DNA from: Haliclona indistincta
Taxonomy: Eukaryota; Porifera; Demospongiae; Haplosclerida; Chalinidae
DNA length: 64,000 nt
NCBI GenBank assembly: GCA_964017065.1
Contig: OZ024786.1
Span: 14,644,940 to 14,708,939, forward strand
Direction of reading: 5' to 3'
Of the stretch, positions 44,217 to 55,962 are shown in pieces. The notes beneath the pieces were generated by a model. It did no database searches. It was not told the origin of the DNA and worked only from the letters and a program-made list of their open reading frames with translations. The position numbers were made by a program, and so were the translations under genes. The number at the start of each line of letters is the position of its first letter. Position 1 is the stretch's first letter.

Positions 44217-46540
44217 ATTTTAATAACATACAATTCATTCCTGTCTTGTGAGCACTTCATGAGCGGCATAAGAATAAACACATCAGTTATGTAACTGCCA
44301 TTGATTATATAGCTATAGTTCAGACTATTGAATTATAATCCGATATGCAAGAGTGATATCAGGAGCATAATCCAGGTAATTACCATGATTCTGAACCTTT
44401 ACAGAGGCCCTTGGTAGCAGCTAGGTGAAGACATCATATTACGTTAGTATAGTTGATGCTATAGCTAAGAAAGTTCCAAATGTTTCGACTGCGTTTCAGT
44501 GATCTTCTGTGAATTCAAAAAAAGAACAGAAATATTCCTAATAAGGACACAAATAATTACATTGAAGAAGACCCAAAAGAGTTAACAAACATTTTGAAAG
44601 GCAAGCTAGTGTCAACTACTAACATAATCAAGAGTACATTACCTAAGAGTATGCAACCGTCAATATACCCCCTAGGACGGCCGTTTGACATTTTCTACAT
44701 CACAAGTTTATACAGCAGAAAGCATTAGGGCTGCTATGCTAATGATATTCACAACAGCTGTAATGATAATCATCACTCTGTGGTAATGCTATCATGACTG
44801 AGGTTGGCTGGGTTGTGTAAACTTGTGAGGTAGAAAATGTCCAACACCGTCCTAGGGGGTATATTGACGGTTGCATACTCTTAGGTAATGAACTCTTGAC
44901 ATAATTTATTATGATTCCAAACCAGGGATTTCGCTGTATACAGAGTTGCATGCTCCCTTGCGCATGTCGTCTCGATGGGCTCCTGTCTAAACTCACCTTC
45001 TTATCATATGCATCTGCAGCCAAAAGCTATAGCCTGCTACTCAAGCATGGATAACTTGAATTCAATTGATCTTGTATTCAATTTTAAGCAGTTTTAACTA
45101 TGCATGCATAATGCATATCAAGCTAGTAATGATAATCAATCATTACAACTGCATGACCTAAAACCCGCTTGATGTGGAGATACCATGCTCAAATCTTCCA
45201 AAGACAAAGTTAAAATGTCAATTCTTGAGAGCGTAATAATTTATTATCACAGTTGCCTAACAATACTTTGAGAACAATGCATGAATAGAACAATACCTTA
45301 CAGTTATGCATCATTGACTTGCGGATAACAAGTTGTAGCTACCTGAACTTCCTACAAGCATGTTTGAAACGATAGCAAATTGAGTATGACATAATATCAG
45401 CAGTGTCATAGCTATACACCACAATTCAGTTTGATCCTCACTAGTAAAATTTAAGTGAACACGTTTTGTCTCGGTATGCAATACTTTAGCAATCCAAAAA
45501 ATCTTAGCTAACTGTCATAATTATGATTCAAGACATGATCAACTTAGTTCAACAGCAGACTCAATCATTAATCATCCCCTTGTATCATCAGCTAGTATAG
45601 ACCCCATGCACCGGGAATTTGTCCATTCGGGATCGAATAGCGAGGTTCGAATTCTACTGAAATAGCCTGGAAATAGCACAAAGTAAAATACAGTGCAACC
45701 TCGATTATCCGTACCCTCGATTATCCGGAGTAGCTGGAGGAGCTTGTTTTCGGATTAGATATTTGGTATGTATAAAATTCTATGAATATTATAATTAGCG
45801 CTTGCAATTATACACACAATGAATACAATTAACGACCACGCTGCTGTTTGCTCATTGTTTTCTACAGTTCTGTAGCCAAGCAGTCTGGTTTATTTCACCT
45901 CCCCAAGGTGGGGAAAAAAATGTTTGCATAAACAAGAGAGTGCTATCTCAACGATCTAAGCCTGTATTGCAATCGTTCGGATGCTTGTGAACGCCTGAAC
46001 GGCTGCCATTTTGATTTTCGTTATCCGGACTTTTCGGTTATCCGGACGTATAGAAATTTTCTGTGGCCAAATCTGTCCGGATAATCGAGGTTACACTGTA
46101 CCCACAATCATGCATAGCCCCATACCTAGATTTTGACATCTCTCTCGGTAGTCACATGCACACTTGCACAATATAATTGAGCTGCAATTTAGGTGCTGAG
46201 CTGTACTGCTTTGTCTCAGTTTTCTGCATGGTGTGTATGTACGTTTTTGCTGGGAGACAGACTGCACTGATGACTGTAAGTGTTATTTAGTACTTGGCAT
46301 GGAGAACAATGCTTTTACAAGGTGTGCAGACTGCAATAGGCATTCTGTCAATGATTAACCGGTAATTAAAAGGTGTTAGATTAGGTAAGTATAGTCTGAC
46401 TTGCAGTGAGCTATTATAGCTAAAACTGTTCTGTTAAGTTCAGTAGATATTACATATTCACGCACTTTGTGCACGCTTCCTTGTGACTATTGTATAGTAG
46501 TTATGCGCACGTGAGATATCTGTCTTTATCGTCGTACGTG
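44217..46540. other. 5' flank of secreted gene D
   Basis: Contains sequence like the TRIM 2 3' flank (21066-21600), an inverted pair around 44640-44900 (CAACCGTCAATATACCCCCT), and then the shared upstream block of secreted genes. No gene seen. Confidence 0.6.
45691..46098. mobile_element. pogo/Tigger-like MITE with empty site at locus E
   Basis: Starts CAGTGCAACCTCGATTATCC and ends in the inverted GGATAATCGAGGTTACACTG, flanked by TA. Internal TTATCCGGA motifs. Locus E keeps the unoccupied site (CTAAAATACCCACAAACATG near 60547). The termini resemble the pogo/Tigger branch of Tc1/mariner elements. Confidence 0.88.
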
Positions 46541-46549
46541 TATAAAAGG
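46541..46549 (+). promoter_or_regulatory. TATA box of secreted gene D
   Basis: TATAAAAGG 84 bases before the ATG, in the shared promoter block. Confidence 0.7.
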
Positions 46550-46624
46550 CCCAGTCTCTCAGGCACACTTCACAAGAAGAGTCCATAAAGACCGAAAAGA
46601 CTATACCGAAAAGCGACCACAAAG

Positions 46625-47443
46625 ATGACTTCTTTCAAAGGAATTGTGCTGTTTGCAGCAGTTTCTATTGCTGCCTGCACAGGTAAAACTGCATGCACAT
46701 ATATACATGTAGCTATAGCCATATAAAAGTTTTTGGATTGCATGCACATTTGCAGTCACAATGATTATTATAGTAACTCCTCATGTTCAAGGAATTGAAG
46801 CACGCTGCAAAAATTACGATGGTGGCTCCACACGTCTGTGTGTGTACGTAAAATCAACACGTCCTGATACTGTTGGTCATGGATGGTCATGTTCTGGTAC
46901 GTAGGCATGCCATGTATTTGCATGTGCAGCATACTGTATTACCATGCATTCTATGCACTGTGTATTATTCCGGCCTGTAATTTCTTCAGAAAAGACTAAA
47001 CATATCATTGTAAGAGTAGGTGGCCAAGATGTTTATGATCATTGTCTAGATGGACCACCTGCAGGTTAGTACATAATAATAGGTTGTATGATTTTGGCAT
47101 TGCGACTTAGCCAACCGTAAATAGCCAACCGTAAATGACTATTATAATTATCATTCTACAGAATTTGTTGCTGAAGATCCTACAGAGGTAGTAAGTAAGT
47201 TTCACTAACAGTTTAAACTCCATGATGCACTGATGTAATGTTATGCAGCTGAAAGCTGTAGCCCATCTAGTGGTAGGCGGCTTTGCATCTATGTGAAACC
47301 AGATAGGCAATACCAGTGGTACTGTAGTGATGACCGTGAGTTACTGTGTGTGCAAAATGTTTACTAATAATTTTGTTGCTCAAGGTGATGTCATAATAAT
47401 GGATGTGCAACTAGGTGGCCGCAATGTGTACACTTGTCGCTAA
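46625..47443 (+). CDS. secreted double four-cysteine-domain protein D
   Basis: Exons 46625-46682, 46792-46896, 46990-47064, 47162-47194, 47249-47335 and 47385-47443. Lengths and phases are identical to the other four loci; 138 residues. The signal peptide is nearly unchanged. Both domains are clearly diverged from A-C (for example C-K-N-Y-D-G-G-S-T-R-L-C-V-Y-V in domain 1 and R-R-L-C-I-Y-V-K in domain 2) but keep every cysteine. With E it forms a second subgroup. Function unknown. Confidence 0.87.
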
Positions 47444-47563
47444 AAGTCAGCACGAGACTCTGGTTACAGAACTGCTTCAATAATGGCTTAAGTAATAGTG
47501 TACATGCATGCATGCATTGATTCCACATTGAATATTTTCTCTGAATCATTACCATTTTACATA

Positions 47564-49104
47564 AAGAAATTAAAAAGATTTCTATCGAAATCAAAAGGAT
47601 GTATAGGGTTGTGAAGTCTACCACTGGTCTACAATGCAATCTAACAAGGAACAAGCATGGAATGGTAACACGATTGACTTGCTAACAGACCATAGATCCC
47701 TACATCAGTGGCTGCTGTGTTGGCTATAGCTAGTTGCTGTTGACACCTGACTTGCATTCCGCTTGTGACATCTTATGTACAGCCACTGATGTATGGATCT
47801 ATGGTCTGTTAGCAAGTCAATCGTGTTACCATTCCATGCTTGTTCCTTGTTAGATTGCATTGTAGACCAGTGGTAGACTTCACAACCCTACATCCTTTTG
47901 ATTTCGATAGAAATCTTTTTAATTTCTTGTTTGTGTCCTTTTTTTCTTTTTCAGTGAAGTGCAGTTCAATATCATCCACGTACTGAGCCGTCTTTGTTTC
48001 CACCAATGGTTTAGTTTTTTCCTGTTGTTGATGGCTTTTCTTTATTATTAAGAATTTTAAACTTGTAGCTAAAAATAATTGTTATGCTGTACATATCAGC
48101 TCGCCTACGCTAGTATGCATATGCAGTGGATACGAGCCCCGCCCACACTTGTTTGTTGACCTGTACGACGGTTATAATTATCTGGCAAGCACAGAATTGT
48201 GATCCTATACAAGCTTACCGTTCTTCGAAGTCTCCAGACAAATATGTGTTCTCCGTGATCCATACGGCGTGATCCATACAAGCCAATGCTTGGTCACGTG
48301 CGCTAACCCCAGCTTGGTCACGTGCGTATTGTGCAATCACAATAATGGCGTCTACCACTTAGCTGACAATGGATCACGATCGAGAAATCGCGGAATTGTT
48401 ATCGCCGTTTCGCTAAAACAAAGTTCAAAAGGCACCTGCCAGGAGAATTTCACGACTGTTCGTGGGTGTTTTGATCTCAGCACTGCTCGCATAAAGGCAC
48501 TAGGCGCGCTGAAGAAGAAGAAGAAGAAGAAGAAGAAGAAGAAGAAGAAGAAGAGGAAGAGGAAGAGGAAGAGGAAGAGGAAGAGGAAGAGGAAGAGGAA
48601 GAGGAAGAGGAAGAGGAAGAGGAAGAGGAAGAGGAAGAGGAAGAGGAAGAGGAAGAGGAAGAGGAAGAGGAAGAGGAAGAGCAAGAGGAAGAGGAAGAGG
48701 AAGAGCAAGAGGAAGAGGAAGAGGAAGAGGAAGAGGAAGAGGAAGAGGAAGAGGAAGAGGAAGAGGAAGAGGAAGAGGAAGAGGAAGAGGAAGAGGAAGA
48801 GGAAGAGGAAGAGGAAGAGGAAGAGGAAGAAGAAGAAGAAGAAGAAGAAGAAGAAAGAAGAAAACGAAGATGACGAAACTCGATTTTCACCGTTTCCAGG
48901 TTCGTCACTTTAGTAACAATTTCGAGCGATCTCCTTGCTACTGTAAGATGGGGCAACGCTAGAGAGCAGATTTAGGAGTCTTTTGACGTATACAATTCAT
49001 CACCAGGCGAAATATCAGCGTTTGAACGCTAATACATTGTATGTAGCCGCCATCTTGTTTTCCCGTTCAACCCTACATAGGGAGGCACTACCGTGCCTCC
49101 CTAA
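47564..49104. mobile_element. composite inverted-repeat element (copy 2, inverted)
   Basis: Reverse-complement counterpart of 14724-15975. It starts with the palindrome (about 47564-47945), continues through the GAGCCCCGCCCACACTTG block and a purine array, and ends GCACTACCGTGCCTCCCTAA. Inserted 3' of secreted gene D. No transposase. Confidence 0.7.
48515..48858 (+). repeat. (GAGGAA)n purine microsatellite
   Basis: (GAA)n, then about 45 GAGGAA hexamers with two GAGCAA variants, then (GAA)n again. The paralogous element at 14955-15001 has under 50 bases of T/C-rich repeat here, so this copy expanded. The open frames through it (Lys-Arg or Ser repeats) are not genes. Confidence 0.97.
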
Positions 49105-49190
49105 TAAGCGGAACATTCTATAATTTTGCATTGGATATCCCGTTATGCATGCATGATCTCAAATTTCTTTCTGGTACCATTCCCCCTACT

Positions 49191-49660
49191 ACAATACCTG
49201 TAGTTACCTCGTATATAACTAACAGAAAAATGAACATGCTCGACTCGCTAGTGCATGAAAAATATTATGTTATTGATTTTGCGACACATAATGTCACTAT
49301 GGTGGAGTTGGTGTTTATAAGGAGGATAGAGGAGTATCTGAAGTGTGCTATCTGTCTGGAGTTGTTCCAGGACCCGCGAAACTTACTCTGTCAAGACACG
49401 TTCTGTCACGAGTGTATGTAGCGCTCACTGATTGAGGAGAACCACTCACTGCATGAAGAGTCCTGTGTGCGAGGGGGGCGGGGCTACTGCCTGTGAACAA
49501 ATATGCTCTGCAAGGCGACTCAAGAGACTACAGCAGCAACGAGAGGACAATGATCGACCACAACAGCTAGTTGAGTGTACAAGTCATGTGGGGAGCAGGC
49601 CGGACCAGTGGTTGCATGGTGTGAGTACTGTTCACATCATACCATGCATGATCTAAAAAT
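49191..49660 (+). pseudogene. RING/B-box relic 3
   Basis: Best-kept relic. An open frame from about 49231 covers the N-terminal extension and half a RING (C-A-I-C ... C-Q-D-T-F-C-H-E-C-M). It stops at TAG (49419-49421) where full genes have ATACAG. The rest is frameshifted B-box 1. Confidence 0.8.
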
Positions 49661-50382
49661 AGCTTCATTATTGATTTTTTGGGTATAATATAATTTTTTA
49701 TACACGCCCGCACAAATTGATAATGTAAAGGTGGTCTCATACCATACCACTGGAAATTTTTGGTCCTAATGTGGGAATAGCCAATCAGATTAAATCAATT
49801 TTGATGCGGATTTTAACACTTTAACAACACACACTGAAGTAGACGCGATAAGTTAGTGGCTGCTCAAGATAACAAACTGATGAAGGGATCGAAGGATAAT
49901 GCTGCTATGCAGGAAACATAGTATTTATAATCTATGATGCAACTCATGGTAACACGCACAATTGGTGCTCTTTTTGAACAGGCTTTTTTGCTTTGGGACT
50001 ACACTATTGCATGATGCCGTACTAGTCCAGCCTGGATACAGAATTACTAATAAATACATGTATTCACTTAACATTTATAGCAAGTTAGCATGCATCGATT
50101 CATATTCCAGTGCAGCTATAAAGTATATTTCCAACTGAGAGCAATTTTACATGTAGTTCAAGCGGAGGGTGCAGATTAAACAGATCATAATACTATAGTG
50201 CAGCAGCTTTGCATCTATAAGGAAAGGGCTTCAAGCAACAAGGACCATAAGTACGTGGCACTGCAGTGTTGCATGGACCGCCCGACTTGCAACCCGGCGT
50301 GCTCGTTAAAACATTTTTGTTTCCATTTAGCGGTGGCGTATCAGCTACGTCACCGCCATGTGAAATCGCCACGTGGTTGATT
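49661..50382. other. spacer before TRIM 7
   Basis: Relic-flank sequence (as 13791-14200), then the conserved TRIM upstream block shared with 36640-36880. No gene. Confidence 0.6.
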
Positions 50383-51802
50383 ATGGATGATCTGAAGTGT
50401 GGTGTCTGTTTGGAGTTGTTCCAGGACCCGCGGAGTCTGCCCTGTCTACACACGTTCTGTCGAGAGTGTATACAGCGCTCACTGAATGATGAGAACCACT
50501 CACTGAAGTGCCCCGTGTGCCGCGCTAAACACGAGCTAAGCGAGGGGGCGGAGCTACTGCCTGTGAACCAATATGCTCTACAAGAAGAACCGCTCAAGAG
50601 ACTACAGCAACAACGAGAGGACAATGGTGGACCACACAAGCTAGTCGAGTGTAAGTCGTGTGGGGAACAGGCTGGATCTATGGTTGCTTGTGTGAGGACT
50701 GTGATGCAATGATCTGCCAACAATGCTCAAGTCAACACGAGAAAATGTCGATTCTGCGTGGGCATGTTATTAAACCAGTTAAGAAGTTTAGACAAGGTTC
50801 AAGCGAATCAACAGCTGAAGGAAACGGGAGTGAATCAACAGACCTGCCTCCTGACAAACTGAACACATTTTCCAAATGCTTGAGGCATGAAAACGAGAGA
50901 TTGAAGTACTTGTGCATTAGTTGTTCTGAACTGGTTTGTTCAGATTGTCTATTGCTGGGATATCGCATGCAGGGCATCACAAAGAATTGTTAGATGGAGC
51001 TCGCCCAAGCCTGGAGACTAAAATGGGTCAGTTGGTTGCCGTCACAGGACACAAGAAACAAGAATTCAGTGAATACTTGGAGAGGGTTAAGAGAGCTGAA
51101 GGCAAGGCGTTGGATTATAAAGAGCTTATGGAGACTAAGGTGAACGTATTGTTTGATGGTATCGTAGCAAGGGTGGAGGCACAGAGGAATGAAGCTCTCC
51201 AGAGTGTGTCAAAAGAAGTGAAGGATATCTGGTCACAGAAGGAGATGATGGAGGTCAGTCTGGCTCAACTAGACAGCTTCACTAAATTTGCTGAGAACAT
51301 CCACAAGTGTACGACTAATACAAGCTACTTAGCAATGGCAGCTCAAGGTGTCAAACTGATGGATCGACTGAAGAATACGCATGGAAATCATTCAGCTCTA
51401 AATCAGAAGATTCACATTGGGTCGAAGTTTCATGACGAAGATCCTCACTTTCCACACCTGTTTTCATTTGGTCTGCCTTCGCTCGAGTTCTCGCCAGCTC
51501 CGGGAACTGAATTGCCTAATCTTATCCACGGCTTCAGGAACATGTACAGCATTGACGTGACGTTGGTAGCTGGAGGACAACCGGTGCTGTTTCCATCGAT
51601 ACCGATTGACAACTGTAACCTTAAAGTTATAGTTGTCTATCGAGGTAGGCAATGGCGTCCTGATGTCAGACAAAAAGATCAGTCATTTTGGAGTATTTGT
51701 TTGAAATTTACTTGTAGCGAAGAAACAGCGTTGCTGTTGGTTCTTAAGTGCCAGGTTACAGGAGCTGTTACTATTAAGACTAACGTCACGTATGACACAT
51801 AA
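50383..51802 (+). pseudogene. TRIM 7, two frameshifts
   Basis: M-D-D-L-K-C start with an intact RING. One base is missing near 50690 (GCTTGTGTGAGG where others have GCTTGGTGTGAGG) in B-box 1, and two bases are gained near 50962 (GGGATATCGCATGC) in B-box 2. They do not restore the frame. Coil and C-terminal domain are otherwise complete, ending I/V-T-Y-D-T at 51802. Indels this small could be sequencing errors, in which case it is a functional gene of about 470 residues. Confidence 0.8.
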
Positions 51803-52110
51803 CTATCATGTACTCATTTATGCTGCATACTGATCTGCTTATTGCAGTATGCATGATGACGGCTGCTCTTGTTTAGCATTTTGGTATATAACTTGGCTAC
51901 TGCTGTTTTTGATTATTTCATGCACATGCAATACTAGTACCATGTATTGAACTCCATGTACGTTACGTCAACGTTTTATGATTGCCGTAAACGTATGGCA
52001 ATGTAAAATTTTCGCGAGATGATGGGTAAAAATTTTGTTACTCAAATTAGTAATAGGGAGTAGGCGAAATTTTAGCGCTTTGAGAACGTCACTAGGTGGC
52101 CGATCGCATC

Positions 52111-53496
52111 ATGGACAACTTGAAGTGTGGTATCTGTCTGGCGTTGTTCCAGGACCCGCGGAGTCTGCCCTGTCTACACACGTTCTGTCGTGAGTGTATA
52201 CAGCGCTCACTGAACGAGGAGAACCACTCACTGAAGTGTCCCATGTGCCGCGCTAAACACGAGCTAAGCGAGGGGGCGGAGCTACTGCCTGTAAACCAAT
52301 ATGCCCTACAAGAATTACCGCCCAAGAGACAACGAGAGGACAATGATGGACCAGACCAGCTAGTCGAGTGTAAGTCGTGTGGGGAACAGGCTGGACCAGT
52401 GGTTGCTTGGTGTGAGGACTGTGATGGCGTCATCTGTCGGCCCTGTGTAGATCAACATGAGAAATTAGTCGGCTTGCGTGATCATTTTGTGAAACCTTTT
52501 AAAAAATTTAGACAAAGTGTATCAGAAAATGATTGCGAGTTAACAGACTTTCCAGAGAAGCTTAACCTATTTTCTAAGTGCTTAAGGCATGGCAATGAAA
52601 AATTGAAGTACTTGTGCACTACTTGTTCTGAACTGGTTTGTTCAGATTGTCTATTGCTGGGATCGCATGCAGGCCATGACAAGGAGTTAGTCGAAGAGGC
52701 AAGGCCCAGCTTGATGACAAAGATGGAAGAGTTGGTTAGTGTCACAGAAAGCAAAAAGCAGGAGTTTAGTGAGTTCTTAGAGAAGGCTAAGAAAGCTGAA
52801 GGCAAGGCATTGGAGTATAAAGAGGTTATGGAGACTGACGTTAATGAAGCCTTTGATATCATCGTAGCATCAGTAGAGGCACAGAGGGATGAAGCTCTCC
52901 AGAGTGTGTCACAAGGAGTGAAGGAGGTCTGGTCACAGAAGGAGATGATGGAGGTCAGTCTGGCTCAACTAGACAGCTTCACTAGATATGCCGACCACAC
53001 ACATAAGTGTACGACTGATAAACGTTTCGTAGCGATGGCAGCTCAAGCTATCAAGCTGATGGAACAACTGAAGGATACACATGGAGATGAGGTTACTCTT
53101 AATCGTAAATTATTCCTTGGCTTTCGATATAGAGAAAACTCGCGCTTCCGACAGTTGTTTTCATTTGGTACACCATCGTTAAAGTTTTCACCTGCTCCGG
53201 GAACTCGATTGCCTGATCTTAAGTATGGCTTTAATACCGTTGAAATTAAAGTGTCTCTAATGATTGGAAAACTACCATTGTTTCCACCGATATCAACTGA
53301 TAAACTTGCTGTTGTTGTTACTCACCGAGGAAGGAAGATACCAGCTAAAGTTACTCCATCTAATCAGTCACCATTGAACATTGTTTTTACGATTAACCTC
53401 GATTACTCAGCAATACCGTTGAAAATTAATTGTAAGATATCAGAGCCTGCGACGATTGAAGCTGACATTACATATAAGACATCTATACATGACTAA
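52111..53496 (+). CDS. TRIM-like RING/B-box protein 8
   Basis: 461 residues, intact, single exon, start at M-D-N-L-K-C. RING with all eight ligands, B-box 1 (C-K-S-C-G ... H-E-K-L-V-G-L-R-D-H), B-box 2 (K-C-L-R-H-G ... G-S-H-A-G-H) and coiled coil (about 200-300). The compact C-terminal beta domain (about 350-458) has no inserted loop. Expected E3 ligase by family. TRIM 6 at 40130 is its decayed duplicate. Confidence 0.92.
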   Translation: MDNLKCGICLALFQDPRSLPCLHTFCRECIQRSLNEENHSLKCPMCRAKHELSEGAELLPVNQYALQELPPKRQREDNDGPDQLVECKSCGEQAGPVVAWCEDCDGVICRPCVDQHEKLVGLRDHFVKPFKKFRQSVSENDCELTDFPEKLNLFSKCLRHGNEKLKYLCTTCSELVCSDCLLLGSHAGHDKELVEEARPSLMTKMEELVSVTESKKQEFSEFLEKAKKAEGKALEYKEVMETDVNEAFDIIVASVEAQRDEALQSVSQGVKEVWSQKEMMEVSLAQLDSFTRYADHTHKCTTDKRFVAMAAQAIKLMEQLKDTHGDEVTLNRKLFLGFRYRENSRFRQLFSFGTPSLKFSPAPGTRLPDLKYGFNTVEIKVSLMIGKLPLFPPISTDKLAVVVTHRGRKIPAKVTPSNQSPLNIVFTINLDYSAIPLKINCKISEPATIEADITYKTSIHD

Positions 53497-53993
53497 TATG
53501 ATACTGAGCTGTCACCTGCTTGACAACTCTTTTGCATTGTAATGTTTTATCATATAATTATACATAGTTATTACTACACTCACTGTGTTTTCAGATTACG
53601 TAAGTTTAGATTACGTAAGTTTAGTCTGACCTCCCGCTCCTGTAAGCTATTCAATTCAAGTTCTAGTGCACTTTTCTCTGTCCGTATATGTATGCATGCA
53701 TGTGCATTATGTTCTCACGTGATGCATTGTCATATGAGCCGCGTTTGAAAGGAGCCAGTCTCCGGCTCAAAGTAGACTACTACTTTCAAGGGAATTATCC
53801 TGTTTGCAGCTGTTTTCTTTTTTGCCTGTACTACCTGAATGTGCAATCATGCTACAGTGATCCATTTGAAATATTAAGCTATTCCACGCAACAAAAAAGA
53901 TTTTATTGTTGATTAATTTTTTAAGTCAGTGAAACCGGAAGTAAACGCTGACCAATCAAATTAGCGGATTGTTCAAACACACGTGCATGAGTC
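53497..53993. other. spacer between TRIM 8 and TRIM 9
   Basis: Contains a tandem TTACGTAAGTTTAGA pair (about 53596-53624), the secreted-gene exon relic at 53774, and just before TRIM 9 a segment (AAACGCTGACCAATCAAATT) resembling the interior of the MITE at 30332. Confidence 0.55.
53774..53836 (+). pseudogene. relic of secreted-gene exon 1
   Basis: TTTCAAGGGAATTATCCTG, TTTGCAGCTGTTTTC and TGCCTGTACTAC line up in order with the signal-peptide exon of the five secreted genes. The ATG is lost, a stop is present and the splice donor is gone. A CTCACGTGA E-box-like sequence lies upstream near 53714. Other exons are not found nearby. Confidence 0.65.
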
Positions 53994-55385
53994 ATGGACG
54001 ACTTGAAGTGTGGTATCTGTCTGGAGTTGTTCCAGGACCCGCGGAGTTTGCCCTGTCTACACACGTTCTGTCGAGAGTGTATACAGCGCTCACTGAACGA
54101 GGAGAACCACTCACTGAAGTGTCCCGTGTGCCGCGCTGAACACGAGCTAAGTGAGGGGGCGGGGCTACTGCCTGTGAACCAATATGCTCTACAAGAACTA
54201 CCACTCAAGAGACTACAGCAGCAACGAGAGGACAATGGTGGACCACACCAGCTAGTCCAGTGTAAGTCGTGTGTGGAACAGGTCGGACCAGTGGTGGCTT
54301 GGTGTGAGGACTGCGATGGCGTCATCTGTCAACAATGCTTTGATCAGCACAAGAGGTTGGTCATCTTTCAAAGGCATCATGTTGTAAAGAATAATGATAA
54401 CAGATCACCCAATGTGCCTGAAAGAAATGAGTCTAAGCCCAGCCTAGTAACATATTGTGTGAGGCATGTCAGGGTAGAACTAAAATACTGGTGTACTCTC
54501 TGCTGTGAAGTGGTTTGTGCCGAATGTCTACTCGGGGCCCACAAAGACCATGACTACAGCTTGGCTGAGGAGGCATACCACAACTTAGAGACTAAGATAA
54601 AGGAGATGGCCGGATTAGTAGTGGAAAAGAAACAAGAGTTTAGCGAGTATTTGGAAAAGGCTAGTAAGGCTGAAGGCAAGGCACTAGAGTGTAGTGAGCG
54701 TATGAAGAGCAAAGTGAACAATGTGTTTGATGGTATCGTAGCATCAGTAGAGGCACAGAGGAATGAAGCTCTCCAGAGTGTGTCACAAGGAGTGAAGGAG
54801 ATCTGGTCACAGAAGGAGATGATGGAGGTCAGTCTGGCTCAACTAGACAGCTTCACTAGATTTGCTGACCACACCCACAAGTGCACAACTAGTACACGAT
54901 ATGTGGCTATGGCAACTCAAGGAATCAAGCTGATGGAGCAACTGAAAGATACTCATGGGGATGAGGCTGTTCTAGAGCACAAGGGAGTGGTTATTGCAAC
55001 TCATGGTGACACTAGAGCTCTTCATGTTCCTTTGAATAATATATTTGCTTTGGAACAACCATCATTAGGGTTTTATCCTAGTTCTGGTGCAAAAATTTCT
55101 AAACGCACTGACTCAACAGTATCTGTTGAAGTATCACTACAATTCAAAACATCTGGTTTTTTGCAGTTTTTTCCATCACTTACTCATATCTGTGAAACTG
55201 GTAAACTCAATGTCACTGCAACATATTGTAATGAGGATGTTTCTACTAAAATTGAAATCCGCAATCGATCATCTTGGAAAATAATTGTGAACCTGCGTAA
55301 ATGTGTTAACTATTATGCACTGGTAATGGAGTGCAAGTTATCAGGAGCTGTGACAATAGCGGACAAGATCACATATAGGGTTTAA
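53994..55385 (+). CDS. TRIM-like RING/B-box protein 9
   Basis: 463 residues, intact, single exon. RING (C6-C46), B-box 1, B-box 2 (Y-C-V-R-H-V ... C-A-E-C-L-L-G-A-H-K-D-H), coiled coil and a compact beta domain (about 355-463) ending I-T-Y-R-V. The B-box 2 and C-terminal domain differ strongly from TRIM 8. The RING and the coil core are nearly identical at the DNA level. Confidence 0.92.
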   Translation: MDDLKCGICLELFQDPRSLPCLHTFCRECIQRSLNEENHSLKCPVCRAEHELSEGAGLLPVNQYALQELPLKRLQQQREDNGGPHQLVQCKSCVEQVGPVVAWCEDCDGVICQQCFDQHKRLVIFQRHHVVKNNDNRSPNVPERNESKPSLVTYCVRHVRVELKYWCTLCCEVVCAECLLGAHKDHDYSLAEEAYHNLETKIKEMAGLVVEKKQEFSEYLEKASKAEGKALECSERMKSKVNNVFDGIVASVEAQRNEALQSVSQGVKEIWSQKEMMEVSLAQLDSFTRFADHTHKCTTSTRYVAMATQGIKLMEQLKDTHGDEAVLEHKGVVIATHGDTRALHVPLNNIFALEQPSLGFYPSSGAKISKRTDSTVSVEVSLQFKTSGFLQFFPSLTHICETGKLNVTATYCNEDVSTKIEIRNRSSWKIIVNLRKCVNYYALVMECKLSGAVTIADKITYRV

Positions 55386-55962
55386 TTTATTTATACATAT
55401 ACACTTCAATTTGTGACAGTATTTGTGACTCAGTTGATTTTCTCATTAATGATGCACTTGCTTGAGAGACGTCATGTGCATGTAAATGACAAGAAATAGT
55501 GATCCAATTTTTGTGTGCAAACATCAATCTCATTGATCTCCTTCACTTCAGCTTATGATTACTGAGATCACATCAATGTCTCAACTCTAGATCTATAATA
55601 ATACTTTGGTCACTCAATGTGCGAATCATTTTGCAGCGACACCCTACATGTAGTCCAGCTTTCTCTTTTTGTGACTTCTTCTAATTAATTTTTTGTTTGT
55701 CGAGTCATTGCCCTCTGACGCTGCCTCTAGTTTAATATTGCCGGTCCTATAAAAATTATCTCGATAATGAAAACAGTTTTCACATTAAAAATAATTATTT
55801 AAAAACTATAAATCTAGCAAAATGTTTTATTCTCCAAAAGTTTTGCTAACGTACAGCAATCACTTCTCATTTTAGCGCTATGAACCAATGCATCATAATC
55901 ATTTTTGCGGTACTGAGAATAACTAAGCGCAAATTTACGTCACTGCCCGCTTAAAATTTGCA
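55386..55962. other. spacer between TRIM 9 and TRIM 10
   Basis: A+T-rich 3' and 5' flanks. The last about 180 bases match the upstream of the stub at 42808. No gene. Confidence 0.6.

Noticed and set aside
48269..48913. Long open frame of Lys-Arg (and Ser on the other strand) repeats
   Set aside because: Produced by the GAGGAA microsatellite; no domain, and paralogous DNA at 14955 lacks it.
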